NCBI GenBank assembly: GCA_025055175.1
Contig: JANWYT010000021.1
Location: forward strand, 1 to 36,173
Length of the DNA stretch: 36,173 nucleotides
DNA from: Anaerolineae bacterium
Lineage (GTDB): Bacteria; Chloroflexota; Anaerolineae; Aggregatilineales; Phototrophicaceae
Direction: 5' to 3'
Positions 25,342-33,702 of this stretch are shown here, piece after piece. A program made the position numbers and the translations under genes. The notes under the pieces are model-generated. The model had not been told where the DNA came from and made no database searches. It saw nothing but the letters and a program-made list of their open reading frames with translations. The first letter of the stretch is position 1. Each line of letters begins with the position of its first letter.

Positions 25342-26343
25342 TCAAGCTCCGTTGGTTGGCATAGGTTGATAGCGCATAACAGCCTCGACGGCGGCCGTGA
25401 GGCGTTGCGCGTCGGGGATGACCAGCTTCTCCAGCTCTAGATTGGCGGGCAATGGCACGTCCTCCGCTCCGATGCGCACGATAGGCGCGGCAAGCACGCC
25501 GAACAGGCGTTGACTCAGCTCAGCGCTGATCTCTGCGCCCAGGCCACCAATCTTGACAGCTTCGTGCAGCACGACGACGCGCCGCGTCTTGCGCGCCGAC
25601 TCTTCCAGGGTGGCGTAGTCCAGCGGCTTAAGAGTGCGCAAATCGACAACTTCTGCAGAAACACCCTGACTCGTCAGCTGTTCGGCTACTTCTAGGGCCA
25701 GGCCCAGCATGCGCGAGTAGGTGATGATAGTCACGTCCTGGCCCTGGCGCTTGACTTCGGCCTGGCCGATGGGCAGCACAAAAGGCTCGTCTTCTACTTC
25801 GCCTTTGACGGCGTAGAGGCCCTTGTGTTCCAAGAAGATGACGGGATTATCGTCGTGGATGGCAGCGCGCAGTAAGCCATAGGCGTCGCGCGGAGTGGCG
25901 GGCGCGATGACCTTCAGGCCTGGCACATGGACGAACCAACTCTCTAGGCTTTGCGAATGCTGTGCGCCGGCGCCGCGCCCTGTGCCTTGCTGGGTGCGCA
26001 GCACCATCGGCACGCGGAACTGCCCGCCGAACATATAGTGAATCTTGGCGGCCTGGTTGACGATCTGATCCATGGCCAGGGCAGCGAAGTCCACGTACAT
26101 AATCTCTGCGACGGGGCGACCACCGACCATTGCAGCACCTAGCGCTGCCCCGACGATGATCGCCTCGCTGAGCGGCGTATCGCGCACGCGCTCCTCGCCG
26201 AATTCAGCCAGCAGACCCACTGTCACCTGGTAAGCGCCGCCATAAGCGCCCACGTCTTCTCCCATGATGAAGACGCGCTCATCGGCTTTCATCTCTTCGT
26301 ATAGCGCGCGCCGTAGCGCGTCGCGATAGCGATATTCGGCCAT
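25342..26343 (-). CDS. 2-oxo-acid dehydrogenase E1 component, beta subunit
   Basis: This 333-residue subunit pairs with E1-alpha to form a thiamine-diphosphate-dependent decarboxylase of the pyruvate/acetoin/branched-chain family. Typical sequences include ALYEEMKADERVFIMGEDVG, then RVRDTPLSEAIIVGAALGAAM, then QIVNQAAKIHYMFGGQ, and further on VPGLKVIAPATP followed by DNPVIFLEHKGLY. E48-like and aromatic cofactor residues sit in the expected regions, but the substrate cannot be read from sequence; E1 pairs of this length are often annotated as acetoin or pyruvate dehydrogenase. An excellent AGGAGGTGA ribosome site lies in the 16-bp gap after E1-alpha. It is co-transcribed with the kinase, E1-alpha and the lipoyl domain. 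Confidence 0.93.
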   Translation of the reverse strand: MAEYRYRDALRRALYEEMKADERVFIMGEDVGAYGGAYQVTVGLLAEFGEERVRDTPLSEAIIVGAALGAAMVGGRPVAEIMYVDFAALAMDQIVNQAAKIHYMFGGQFRVPMVLRTQQGTGRGAGAQHSQSLESWFVHVPGLKVIAPATPRDAYGLLRAAIHDDNPVIFLEHKGLYAVKGEVEDEPFVLPIGQAEVKRQGQDVTIITYSRMLGLALEVAEQLTSQGVSAEVVDLRTLKPLDYATLEESARKTRRVVVLHEAVKIGGLGAEISAELSQRLFGVLAAPIVRIGAEDVPLPANLELEKLVIPDAQRLTAAVEAVMRYQPMPTNGA

Positions 26344-26359
26344 GTCTCACCTCCTCATC

Positions 26360-27316
26360 TCAGGCGTAGATTTCGCTGAAGACGGCGCTGGCGCCAGCGA
26401 TGGGGCTAGCTTCGGCGAAGGCGACGGCATCATCCATCATAGCCTTCACCTCGGTTTCGGCCTGAGCTGTCGTTCGATCGTCCAGTACGTCGGGATATTT
26501 GCTGCGCAGGATCAGCAGCGGGTCGCGCGCGCGTTCACGTTTCTCCTCTTCTGGATCGCGATACTTGGACGGATCGCCGCGCGAATGGCCGAGGAAGCGG
26601 TAGGTATACGCGCCGATTAGGGAAGGGCCGCCGCCGCCACGCGCGCGTTCGATGGCTTCATAGGCCGCCTGTTGCACGGCCAGCACGTCTTGCCCGTCTA
26701 CGTCCAGGCCAGGCATGGCGTAGCTGGAAGCATAAGCCTGAATGCTGGTTTGGCCTGCCGCTTTGTTCCAGGGCAGCGACATGGCGTACTGGTTGTTCTC
26801 GCAGACGAAGACGACGGGTAACTTCCACACGCTGGCCATGTTGGCTGCCTCGTGGAAGATTCCTTGCGTCAGGCCGCCGTCGCCGAAGAAGCACACCGTC
26901 ACGGCTGGCCTGCGGCTCATCTTCGACCAGAGTGCCGCGCCGACGGCGATGCCAATATGCCCACCTACGATCCCATTTGCTCCCAAGTGACCGATCTTAG
27001 CGTCAGTGATGTGCATAGAGCCGCCACGGCCTCGGCAGTAGCCCGTCTCTTTGCCGAACAACTCGGCCATCATGCGCTTCACGTCGCCGCCGCGCGCCAG
27101 GAAGTGGCCATGCCCGCGATGGGTGCTGGTCAGGTAGTCCTGCTCCGCCATGACGCTGCATACCCCGACAGCGACAGCCTCTTGGCCAATGCTGACGTGG
27201 CACATGGTGCTGGCTAGCTTGCCCTGCATGAGTTCTTCCAAAATGCGCTCTTCAGCGCGGCGAATGATGAGCATGTCGCGATAGAGCTTGAGGATGGCTT
27301 GCGCGTCTTGAACCAT
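26360..27316 (-). CDS. 2-oxo-acid dehydrogenase E1 component, alpha subunit
   Basis: This 318-residue thiamine-diphosphate-binding subunit has the GDG-x(n)-NN cofactor motif at residues 145-175 (FFGDGGLTQG to CENNQYAM). HRGHGH (67-72) and GYCRGRGGSMHI (92-103) belong to the active-site region, and SKYRDPEEEKRERARDP is the regulatory-loop-like segment. Its length and motifs match the AcoA/PdhA type of heterotetrameric E1. A GAGG precedes the ATG at 27316. It begins 38 bp after the FGGY kinase stop on the same strand, with no terminator between them, so the kinase promoter probably drives it. This places a decarboxylating dehydrogenase in a DeoR-type sugar operon, which is unusual. Confidence 0.93.
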   Translation of the reverse strand: MVQDAQAILKLYRDMLIIRRAEERILEELMQGKLASTMCHVSIGQEAVAVGVCSVMAEQDYLTSTHRGHGHFLARGGDVKRMMAELFGKETGYCRGRGGSMHITDAKIGHLGANGIVGGHIGIAVGAALWSKMSRRPAVTVCFFGDGGLTQGIFHEAANMASVWKLPVVFVCENNQYAMSLPWNKAAGQTSIQAYASSYAMPGLDVDGQDVLAVQQAAYEAIERARGGGGPSLIGAYTYRFLGHSRGDPSKYRDPEEEKRERARDPLLILRSKYPDVLDDRTTAQAETEVKAMMDDAVAFAEASPIAGASAVFSEIYA

Positions 27317-27354
27317 AGAACCTCGCTTGAGCTGTGAACGATGAGTCAGTGTGC

Positions 27355-28905
27355 CTAGCCAGCCGAGCGGGCCACGTGGCGCGTGGTCTCGTGCATGAGT
27401 TCGGCCATCTGCGGGTAGGTGGCGATGTACTTCTCCACGTAGAACTGGTAGGCCTGGTGAACCTCGGTGTTGGGCTGGATCGTCTCACGGATTCGCACCA
27501 TGTGACGCGCGGCGCTGGCTGCGTCGGGATAGACGCCAGCTGCCACCGCTGCCAACGCCGCTGAGCCGAGCAGAGCCGCCGAGTCGCCGACTTCGGTGAG
27601 GGTGATGGGGACGTTGCTCACGTCGGCGTGAATTTGCATCCAAAGGCGGCTCTTGGTTGGGCCGCCGGTGGCCACTAACTCGCGCACAGCGTAATTGTGC
27701 TGGCGGAAAGTGCGCAGGATGTGTTCTGTGCCGTAGGCAATGCCTTCGATGATGGCACGGAAGACGTGGGCAGGAGTGTGGGCTAGGCTGAAGCCCCACA
27801 TCATGCCGCGCGCTTCTGGATCGACGTAGGGGGTGCGGTTGCCCTGCCAGTAGTCCAACACAATGAGTCCCTCTGAACCTGGAGGAAGCCGAGCAGCTTC
27901 TTCGTTGAGCAGGCTGTACACGTCGGTGTTGCCCTGGGTGGCGCGCGCCGCATAGCCGCCGCCGAAGTTGTCTCTGAACCAGCGCACTACCGAGCCAGTT
28001 GAGATTTGGCCGCCTTCGACAACGTATTGGCCGGGGATGACGCAGTCGGTATATGCGCCGAACATGCCCTTGCCGTGAAAGGCATGGGCCGATTGGCCCA
28101 GATGCAAGTGCGACGATCCGACGATGAAGGCCATCTTGCCTGCTTCCACCACTCCCAGGCCGATCATGGCCACCAGCGCGTCGGCGCCGCCCTGCCCGAC
28201 GGGAATGCCTGCCTTCAGGCCCAGCTCTTCGGCAACGTCGGCGCGCAAATGGCCCACCACCTGACCCAGCGGCAGGATAGTCTTGGGGAACTTGTCCAAT
28301 GCGTCGCCCAGGCCAATTCCTTCGTAAAAATCGCGCGGGAAGCCGCCGTTATTGCCGTCGTAGTACCAGCGCAGGCTGACGTTGTTCACGCTGCCCACCC
28401 ACTCGCCCGTGAGGCGGTGCATAAACCAGTCGTTGTATTCGCCCAGATAGCGCGTCCTCTCCCAGATTAGTGGTTCGTTCTCTTTGACCCACAGGGCTTT
28501 GCAGGGCATCCACTCAGCGGAGACGTTGCCAAAGCCGTTGTACTTGAGGGCAGGATAGCCACTGGCAGCAATGCGGCGGGCTTGTTCGGCAGCGCGCACA
28601 TCCATCCAGATGATGGCCGAACGCAGAGGCTGAAAATTCTCGTCAAGAAAGACGACTGTACATGAGGTAAAATCACCGCTGATGGCAATGATGTCTTCAG
28701 GAGCTATTCCCGACTCTTCTACCGTCTGGCGGATAGCCTGGCGAATGGCCTGCCACCACTCATCAGGCTGCTGCTCGGCCCAGCCAGGACGGGGATGGCG
28801 TAGAGGATAGGAAGCAGCTCGCGAGAAGATGAGGCGACCGTCTAAGCTGAAGATCGCGGCCCTGGCGCTCTCTGTGCCGCCGTCTACGCTGATGACGTAA
28901 GCCAT
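27355..28905 (-). CDS. FGGY-family carbohydrate kinase
   Basis: This 516-residue sugar kinase has the FGGY two-domain fold. The N-terminal domain begins YVISVDGGTESARAAIFSLDGR (phosphate-binding loop) and contains ISGDFTSCTVVF and AIIWMDVRAAEQ. A central GQGGADALVAMIGLG carries the likely catalytic aspartate. The C-terminal ATPase domain has VLDYWQGNRTPYVDPEARG, IIEGIAYGTEHIL and TGGPTKSRLWMQIHADV. It may act on a ketose or polyol, but the substrate (pentulose, tetritol or other) is not clear. The frame is open from a GTG at 28920; the ATG at 28905 is preferred because GAAAGGA lies just upstream. It is the first gene of a four-gene minus-strand operon and is divergent from deoR across two operator-like repeats. 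Confidence 0.92.
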   Translation of the reverse strand: MAYVISVDGGTESARAAIFSLDGRLIFSRAASYPLRHPRPGWAEQQPDEWWQAIRQAIRQTVEESGIAPEDIIAISGDFTSCTVVFLDENFQPLRSAIIWMDVRAAEQARRIAASGYPALKYNGFGNVSAEWMPCKALWVKENEPLIWERTRYLGEYNDWFMHRLTGEWVGSVNNVSLRWYYDGNNGGFPRDFYEGIGLGDALDKFPKTILPLGQVVGHLRADVAEELGLKAGIPVGQGGADALVAMIGLGVVEAGKMAFIVGSSHLHLGQSAHAFHGKGMFGAYTDCVIPGQYVVEGGQISTGSVVRWFRDNFGGGYAARATQGNTDVYSLLNEEAARLPPGSEGLIVLDYWQGNRTPYVDPEARGMMWGFSLAHTPAHVFRAIIEGIAYGTEHILRTFRQHNYAVRELVATGGPTKSRLWMQIHADVSNVPITLTEVGDSAALLGSAALAAVAAGVYPDAASAARHMVRIRETIQPNTEVHQAYQFYVEKYIATYPQMAELMHETTRHVARSAG

Positions 28906-28923
28906 AAAACGTCCTTTCACAAG

Positions 28924-28944
28924 AAATGTTCAAAACCCACATTT
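28924..28944. promoter_or_regulatory. Operator candidate A (kinase leader)
   Basis: AAATGT-N9-ACATTT is a perfect 6-bp inverted repeat. It contains ATGTTC, shared with sites B and C. It lies just downstream of the predicted kinase transcription start, where a bound repressor would block the operon. Confidence 0.5.
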
Positions 28945-28962
28945 TTTCGACAATTCACACAT

Positions 28963-28991
28963 AGTATAGCCACAAGATGTTCAAAGTCCAA
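28963..28991 (-). promoter_or_regulatory. Promoter of the kinase-E1-lipoyl operon
   Basis: On the minus strand TTGGAC (28986-28991), a 17-bp spacer and TATACT (28963-28968) make a good promoter. The start would be near 28956, giving a leader of about 51 nt. The -35 box lies inside operator candidate B. Confidence 0.5.
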
Positions 28992-28994
28992 CAT
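28977..28994. promoter_or_regulatory. Operator candidate B (over kinase -35 box)
   Basis: ATGTT-N8-AACAT is a perfect 5-bp inverted repeat. Its left half reads ATGTTCAAA, as in site A. It covers the kinase -35 hexamer and lies 30 bp before the deoR start, so it could also mediate autoregulation. Confidence 0.5.
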
Positions 28995-29023
28995 GGCGTC
29001 GGTTATCTTTAAGGAACGATGAG

Positions 29024-29827
29024 ATGAATATGAATGCCAAAGAACGACACAATGCTATTTTGCAGCTCATCGCTGACAAGGGCATGGTGACGGTGACCGA
29101 GCTTTGCGAGCGTTTTGGCGTGTCTGATATGACCATTCGTCGTGATTTATCCACGCTGGAGGGGGCGAATTTGCTGCGGCGCATGTATGGTGGAGCGATT
29201 GCAGCGCGCGGGCGTTCGTTCGAGCCTCCGCTGCTGATCCGCGCCGCCGAATCGACCCAGGTGAAGGCAGCCATTGGCGCATATGCCGCTACGCTAGTGC
29301 GCGATGGCGACAGCATTGCCCTTGACGTCGGCACAACGACGCTGCAAATGGCCCGTAACCTGTCTAAGGTGCGCGCCTTGACGGTCATCACGGCCAGTTT
29401 GCCCATCGTCAACGTGCTGACGGAATACGCTGACATTCGTGTGGTGGTAGCCGGAGGCATCTTGCGCCGCGAAGAACAGTCGATGGTTGGCGCGATCGCC
29501 GAGGAGACGTTCCAGCGCTTCAACGTCGACAAGGTCTTCATCGGGACGGCTGGCCTGGACGCTGAGAGTGGCCTGACCGAGTACAACCTGGATGATGCTC
29601 GCGTCAAAGAATACCTGATTCGCAGCGGTCAGCGACGGATTTTGCTGGCAGACAGTGGCAAGTTGGGGCGGCGCAAGCTGGCGCGCGTGGCTGCGCTCAA
29701 AGAGATTCACGAGCTGGTGACGGACGATGGCTTAGATGATGATTTTCGCGCCATCCTGCACAAATTTGGGATCACCGTTCATGTGGTGGAAGTGAGCAAG
29801 CAGAACAACCCGAATGTTGACTTATGA
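29024..29827 (+). CDS. DeoR-family transcriptional regulator of sugar metabolism
   Basis: This 267-residue regulator has an N-terminal winged helix-turn-helix (about 5-60): RHNAILQLIADKGMVTVTELCERFGVSDMTIRRDLSTLE, shown here as the classic DeoR recognition region with TIRRDL in the second helix. The C-terminal DeoR sensor domain has IALDVGTTTLQMAR, VVVAGGILRREEQSMVG, FIGTAGLDAESGLTEYN and RILLADSGKLGRR, the usual phosphosugar-binding motifs. AAGGA lies 8 nt before the ATG. It is divergent from the kinase operon and is followed by the sugar importer genes. Three ATGTTC-type inverted repeats around it are its likely operators, so it probably represses both units until a phosphorylated sugar binds. 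This link is inferred from position and repeat similarity. Confidence 0.93.
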   Translation: MNMNAKERHNAILQLIADKGMVTVTELCERFGVSDMTIRRDLSTLEGANLLRRMYGGAIAARGRSFEPPLLIRAAESTQVKAAIGAYAATLVRDGDSIALDVGTTTLQMARNLSKVRALTVITASLPIVNVLTEYADIRVVVAGGILRREEQSMVGAIAEETFQRFNVDKVFIGTAGLDAESGLTEYNLDDARVKEYLIRSGQRRILLADSGKLGRRKLARVAALKEIHELVTDDGLDDDFRAILHKFGITVHVVEVSKQNNPNVDL

Positions 29828-29846
29828 TGTTCCATCGAACACTCAT
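29824..29846. promoter_or_regulatory. Operator candidate C upstream of the sugar importer operon
   Basis: TGTTC-CATC-GAACA (29828-29841) is a perfect inverted repeat with the shared ATGTTC half. Outer bases ATGA and TCAT extend it with one unpaired C. It covers the -35 region of the TATAAT box at 29852. Because it starts at the deoR stop codon it could also fold as an RNA hairpin, but it has no U-tract. Confidence 0.45.
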
Positions 29847-29851
29847 CATAC

Positions 29852-29857
29852 TATAAT
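29852..29857 (+). promoter_or_regulatory. -10 box of the sugar importer operon
   Basis: A perfect TATAAT at 29852-29857 lies 110 bp before the binding-protein gene; the -35 position (GTTCCA) is weak and lies in operator candidate C. Transcription would start near 29864 and give a leader of about 100 nt. Confidence 0.45.
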
Positions 29858-29966
29858 CTCACATGTCCTTTGCAATTTGGCCAAGATATGTTACTTGTTG
29901 TATAGGCGTGCGAAATCGTTTCCGCAGCCGTCAAAGTGAAGACGTTAGACTTTAAGGAGACTTCTT

Positions 29967-31037
29967 ATGTTCCTTTCCCGCCGCGTGGCGCTGGCCTTGT
30001 TGGCCACCGCTTCCCTGTTGTTGGCCAGCCTGAGCATTGCTCAGGAAGCGACCGAAGCCCCTGCCGAGACTCCTGGCGCGATCTTTGAAGTTGAAGGGCA
30101 ATGGAAAGTTGCCACTGTTGTCAAGCTGACGGGCATTGCTTGGTTTGACCGCATGGAGACGGGCATTGGCTGGATCAGCAAGGATTACCCCAGCGTGACC
30201 GCCTTCCAGCAAGGCCCGGCCCAGGCCGATGCTGCCCAGCAAGTCCAGGTCATCGAAGACCTGCTGGCCCAGGGCGTTGATGCTCTGTGCGTGATCCCCT
30301 TCCAGCCAGAGACAGTCGAACCCGTCCTCAAGCGCGCTCGTGAAAACGGCGTCGTCGTCATCACTCACGAGTCGTCGGCCCAAGAGAACATCGACTTCGA
30401 CATCGAAGCCTTTGACAATGCCGCCTATGGCGTTCATCTGATGGACGCTCTGGCCGAGCGCATGAACTACGAGGGCGAGTATACCGTCTTCGTCGGCAGT
30501 CTGACCTCCAAGACCCACAACGAGTGGGTCGATGCTGCCATCGCTCATCAGAGGGAGAAGTACCCCAAGATGACCTTCGTCGGCGATAAGAACGAGTCGT
30601 TCGACGATCCGCAAAAGGCCTACGAGCGCATGCAAGAACTGCTGATCGCCTTCCCCAACCTGCGCGGCGTCCAGGGCAGCGCTTCGACAGACGTCGTCGG
30701 CGTGGGCCAGGCCGTTGAAGAAGCCGGCCTCCAGGACAAGATCGCCGTCGTCGGCACGAGCTTGCCCTCCATCTCCCGCGACCTCATCAAGACCGGCGCG
30801 ATTGACATGATTAGCTTCTGGGATCCAGCTCTGGCTGGCTATGCCTGCAACATGCTAGCTATCCTGCAACTGGAAGGCCTGATGCCTGAGGAAGTCTTTG
30901 AAGGTAAACTACCAGAGGAAGGCTTCGGCTTTGAGAACCTGGAAGGTTACGAAGAGATGACCCTGGTGGATCGCGTCTTCTTCGGCGCAGCCTGGGTGGA
31001 CGTGACGGCTGAGAACGTGGACGAATGGGACTTCTAA
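29967..31037 (+). CDS. Sugar ABC transporter substrate-binding protein (LsrB/RhaS-like)
   Basis: This 356-residue exported protein captures the substrate for the importer encoded downstream. It has a signal peptide (MFLSRR, then a hydrophobic core ending SIAQ at about 26) without a lipobox cysteine, so it is not an evident lipoprotein. The periplasmic-binding type-1 fold shows [19 protein letters not shown], then [19 protein letters not shown] with [19 protein letters not shown], and [17 protein letters not shown]. These resemble the autoinducer-2 and rhamnose binding-protein group, but that name alone does not show the ligand. A strong AAGGAG site precedes the ATG. It is the first gene of the importer operon and is followed by RNA hairpins. 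Confidence 0.92.
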   Translation: MFLSRRVALALLATASLLLASLSIAQEATEAPAETPGAIFEVEGQWKVATVVKLTGIAWFDRMETGIGWISKDYPSVTAFQQGPAQADAAQQVQVIEDLLAQGVDALCVIPFQPETVEPVLKRARENGVVVITHESSAQENIDFDIEAFDNAAYGVHLMDALAERMNYEGEYTVFVGSLTSKTHNEWVDAAIAHQREKYPKMTFVGDKNESFDDPQKAYERMQELLIAFPNLRGVQGSASTDVVGVGQAVEEAGLQDKIAVVGTSLPSISRDLIKTGAIDMISFWDPALAGYACNMLAILQLEGLMPEEVFEGKLPEEGFGFENLEGYEEMTLVDRVFFGAAWVDVTAENVDEWDF

Positions 31038-31067
31038 TCGTCGTCCGAGTGCGCCTCTTGTAATTGG

Positions 31068-31089
31068 AGGGGGGCAGTCTTGCCCCCCT
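31068..31089 (+). terminator. Strong hairpin after the binding-protein gene
   Basis: AGGGGGGCA-GTCT-TGCCCCCCT gives a 9-bp stem with a tetraloop, 31 nt after the stop. A strong stem with no U-run, between a binding-protein gene and its ABC partners, is typical of mRNA stabilisation and partial termination that raise binding-protein levels. Confidence 0.6.
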
Positions 31090-31100
31090 TGTGCTTGACG

Positions 31101-31124
31101 GCCAAGACATATTGTGGCTTTTTT
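31101..31124 (+). terminator. Second hairpin with T6 tract before the ATPase gene
   Basis: GCCA, a 10-nt loop and TGGC are followed by six T residues. The stem is short (4 bp), so termination would be partial. It lies 20 nt before the ATPase start. Confidence 0.35.
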
Positions 31125-31144
31125 GACAAGTTAGGCTTCTTGCG

Positions 31145-32650
31145 ATGAGCGAAGAAATTCTGCGGGTACAGGGCATTTCCAAGAGCTTCGCAGGTGTGCA
31201 GGCGCTGAACCACGTTGATCTGACGATCAACCGAGGTGAGATAGCTTGCCTGGTAGGCGAAAACGGCTCTGGCAAATCGACCTTCATCAAGATTATTTGC
31301 GGCGTGTACACGCCTGACGAAGGCGAAATCTTCCTCAATGGCAGGCGCTACAAGCAATTGCGCCCCATCGACTCCATCCATGAGGGCGTTCAGGTCATCT
31401 TCCAAGATTTTTCGTTGTTCCCGAATCTGACGGTGGCCGAAAACATTGCGCTCAACCAGCAGGTGGCCCAGGGCAGGCGCTTCGTCAACTGGCGCGAAGT
31501 GAACGCCATCGCGCGCCAAGCGTTGGAGCGTATCAACGTCAGCATTCCGCTGGATGTGACCGTGAGCGAACTATCTGTCGCCAACAAGCAGCTGGTGGCC
31601 ATCTCGCGCGCCATGCTGCAGAACGCGCGCCTCATCATCATGGACGAGCCGACGACGGCCCTCACGCACCGAGAAGTAGAAGCTCTCTACAAGGTGGTAC
31701 GCGGCTTGCAGGCTCAGGGTATCTCTGTCTTGTTCGTCAGTCACAAGCTGAATGAAGTGCAGGCTCTGGCAGAGCGTGTTATCATCTTCCGCAACGGCAT
31801 GAAAGTGATCGATACACCTGCCCAGGAGATGACGCAGGAGAAAATTGCTTATTACATGACAGGCCACGACATTGCTGAGAGCCGCTATGAGTATCAGGCC
31901 AAAGACGCTCCTATCGCCTTGGAGGTGTCTAACCTGAGCCGCAAGGGAGCGTTCAGCGACGTGAGCTTCCGTCTGCGCGCCGGTGAAATTGTCGGCGTGA
32001 CAGGCCTGCTGGGTTCTGGTCGGACGGAGCTGGCTCTGGCTTTGTTTGGTGCGCAGCCCGCTGAGAGCGGCACGATTAGCCTGGGAGGGCAGACAGTCTC
32101 GATTCGCAGCATCCAGGATGCCGTGAGACATGGGATCGGCTACGTGCCAGAAGACCGCCTGACGGAGGGTCTGTTCTTGGAGCAGTCCATCGCCAACAAC
32201 ATCGTGGTGCGCATCATGAAGAGCTTTGCGGGACGCGGCGGCCTGATCGATAGCGTGCGTAAGGCCGCCGAAGCCAGCAATTGGGTGCAGCACCTGAGCA
32301 TCAAGACGCGCAATCCTCAGCTTCCCGTCAAGAGCTTGTCAGGCGGCAACCAACAGCGTGTGGTCATCGCTAAGTGGCTGGCTAGCCTGCCACGAGTCCT
32401 CATCCTCAATGGCCCGACAGTGGGCGTAGACGTTGGCTCTAAAGAGGAGATTCACACCATCATCAAAGAGCTGGCGCAGCAGGGCTTGGCCATCTTAGTG
32501 ATCTCTGACGATATTCCAGAGCTTTTCCAAATCTGCAACCGTATCCTACTCATGCAGCGTGGTCGTCTAGTGAACGAGTTTGAGACGCAAGCTATCGACG
32601 AAGCTACGCTGGCCGATCACTTGCTTGAGACGGTCAACCAGGGCCAGTAG
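31145..32650 (+). CDS. Sugar ABC importer ATPase, double nucleotide-binding domain
   Basis: This 501-residue protein has two fused ATPase domains and energises sugar import (RbsA/LsrA type). Domain 1 has Walker [10 protein letters not shown] (K44), signature LSVANKQ and Walker [12 protein letters not shown]. Domain 2 has a Walker A that lacks lysine (GLLGSGRTE), which is common in this family, and a good signature ([10 protein letters not shown]). Its Walker B reads [13 protein letters not shown], so N422 and G423 replace the usual Asp-Glu. Domain 2 is therefore probably inactive, leaving domain 1 as the working site. It follows the binding-protein gene after hairpins. No strong ribosome site is seen; the ATG at 31145 is the first codon of the N-terminal strand. 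Confidence 0.93.
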   Translation: MSEEILRVQGISKSFAGVQALNHVDLTINRGEIACLVGENGSGKSTFIKIICGVYTPDEGEIFLNGRRYKQLRPIDSIHEGVQVIFQDFSLFPNLTVAENIALNQQVAQGRRFVNWREVNAIARQALERINVSIPLDVTVSELSVANKQLVAISRAMLQNARLIIMDEPTTALTHREVEALYKVVRGLQAQGISVLFVSHKLNEVQALAERVIIFRNGMKVIDTPAQEMTQEKIAYYMTGHDIAESRYEYQAKDAPIALEVSNLSRKGAFSDVSFRLRAGEIVGVTGLLGSGRTELALALFGAQPAESGTISLGGQTVSIRSIQDAVRHGIGYVPEDRLTEGLFLEQSIANNIVVRIMKSFAGRGGLIDSVRKAAEASNWVQHLSIKTRNPQLPVKSLSGGNQQRVVIAKWLASLPRVLILNGPTVGVDVGSKEEIHTIIKELAQQGLAILVISDDIPELFQICNRILLMQRGRLVNEFETQAIDEATLADHLLETVNQGQ

Positions 32651-32679
32651 GGCCGCCAGCACACAGGGAGAGCGCACTC

Positions 32680-33681
32680 ATGCCCAGCATTCGAAACCTG
32701 CTCATGCGTCAGGAGGTCATCATCGGCCTGACGATCGTCGCCTTGTCCATCTTCATCGGCTTGGTGAACCCGTCTTTCTTTTCAACCGCCAACGTCTTCC
32801 GCATTTTGCGCGCTACGATCATCGTCGGGATGTTCGCGATGGGCGTGCTGATCGTCCTCATCTCTGGCGGCATTGATGTCTCGTTCCCAGCGATAGCCGT
32901 CTTCGCTATGTACGTCACGGTTTCGCTCATCCGCAGCGGCACGTTACCAGACAACCTGATTTTGTCGTATATCCTGGCAGCGCTAATCGGCCTGGGCTTG
33001 GGCTTATTCAACGCCATCTTCATCGCCTGGCTGCGCCTGCCGACGCTGATCGTGACGTTAGGGACGCTGAGCCTATTTCGAGGGGTTTTGCTGTTCTTCG
33101 TCGGCAGTCAGCGCATTCGCATCGCGGAAGTCTCGCCGAGCCTGACGGAACTCTCGCGCGCCAACTTGCTGACGGTGGAGAATCCTGGCGGTGGCGTGGC
33201 CAACTTGCACTTGGCCTTCGCCTTTCTGATCGTGCTGGCCGTGATCGTTTGGCTGCTGTTGCGTTACACTATGTTAGGTCGTTCCATCTACGCCATCGGC
33301 GGGGATCGTGAGGCAGCAGAGCGCGTGGGCTTCAACATACGGCGTACGCAATTCTTCATCTACGCCTTCGTGGGGTTGCTGGCGGGCATTACCGGCCTCA
33401 CTTTCTCGGCGCTCTCCCGCGAGGCTGATCCCTTCAGCATCGTAGGCATAGAGCTGGACGTGATCGCGGCGGTGGTGCTGGGTGGTGCATCGATCACTGG
33501 TGGGCGTGGCACGGTGATCGGCACGCTGCTGGGCGTGCTGCTAATCACGCTCATGAGCAGTAGCCTGGTGCTGCTGGGCATCTCGTCTGATTGGCAGCGC
33601 TTCGTCGTCGGCTTGCTGATTATCATCGGCACAACTATCCCCGTTTTGCAGGCGCGTCTGCGCCGCCGAGTCGCTGCTTAG
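32680..33681 (+). CDS. Sugar ABC transporter permease 1 (RbsC-like)
   Basis: This 333-residue membrane protein has about nine or ten helices and belongs to the branched-chain/ribose permease family (BPD_transp_2). Diagnostic segments are ISGGIDVSFPAIAVF near the start, NAIFIAWLRLPTLIVTLGTLSLFRG, and the C-terminal ATPase-coupling loop VVLGGASITGGRGTVIGTLLGVLL. It forms half of the translocation channel together with the next gene. GGGAGA precedes the ATG and it follows the ATPase by 29 bp. Two different permeases, rather than one homodimer, point to a heteromeric channel as in Lsr and Xyl-like systems. Confidence 0.93.
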   Translation: MPSIRNLLMRQEVIIGLTIVALSIFIGLVNPSFFSTANVFRILRATIIVGMFAMGVLIVLISGGIDVSFPAIAVFAMYVTVSLIRSGTLPDNLILSYILAALIGLGLGLFNAIFIAWLRLPTLIVTLGTLSLFRGVLLFFVGSQRIRIAEVSPSLTELSRANLLTVENPGGGVANLHLAFAFLIVLAVIVWLLLRYTMLGRSIYAIGGDREAAERVGFNIRRTQFFIYAFVGLLAGITGLTFSALSREADPFSIVGIELDVIAAVVLGGASITGGRGTVIGTLLGVLLITLMSSSLVLLGISSDWQRFVVGLLIIIGTTIPVLQARLRRRVAA

Positions 33682-33702
33682 CGCAGAGAGGAGCAAGACC
33701 CT

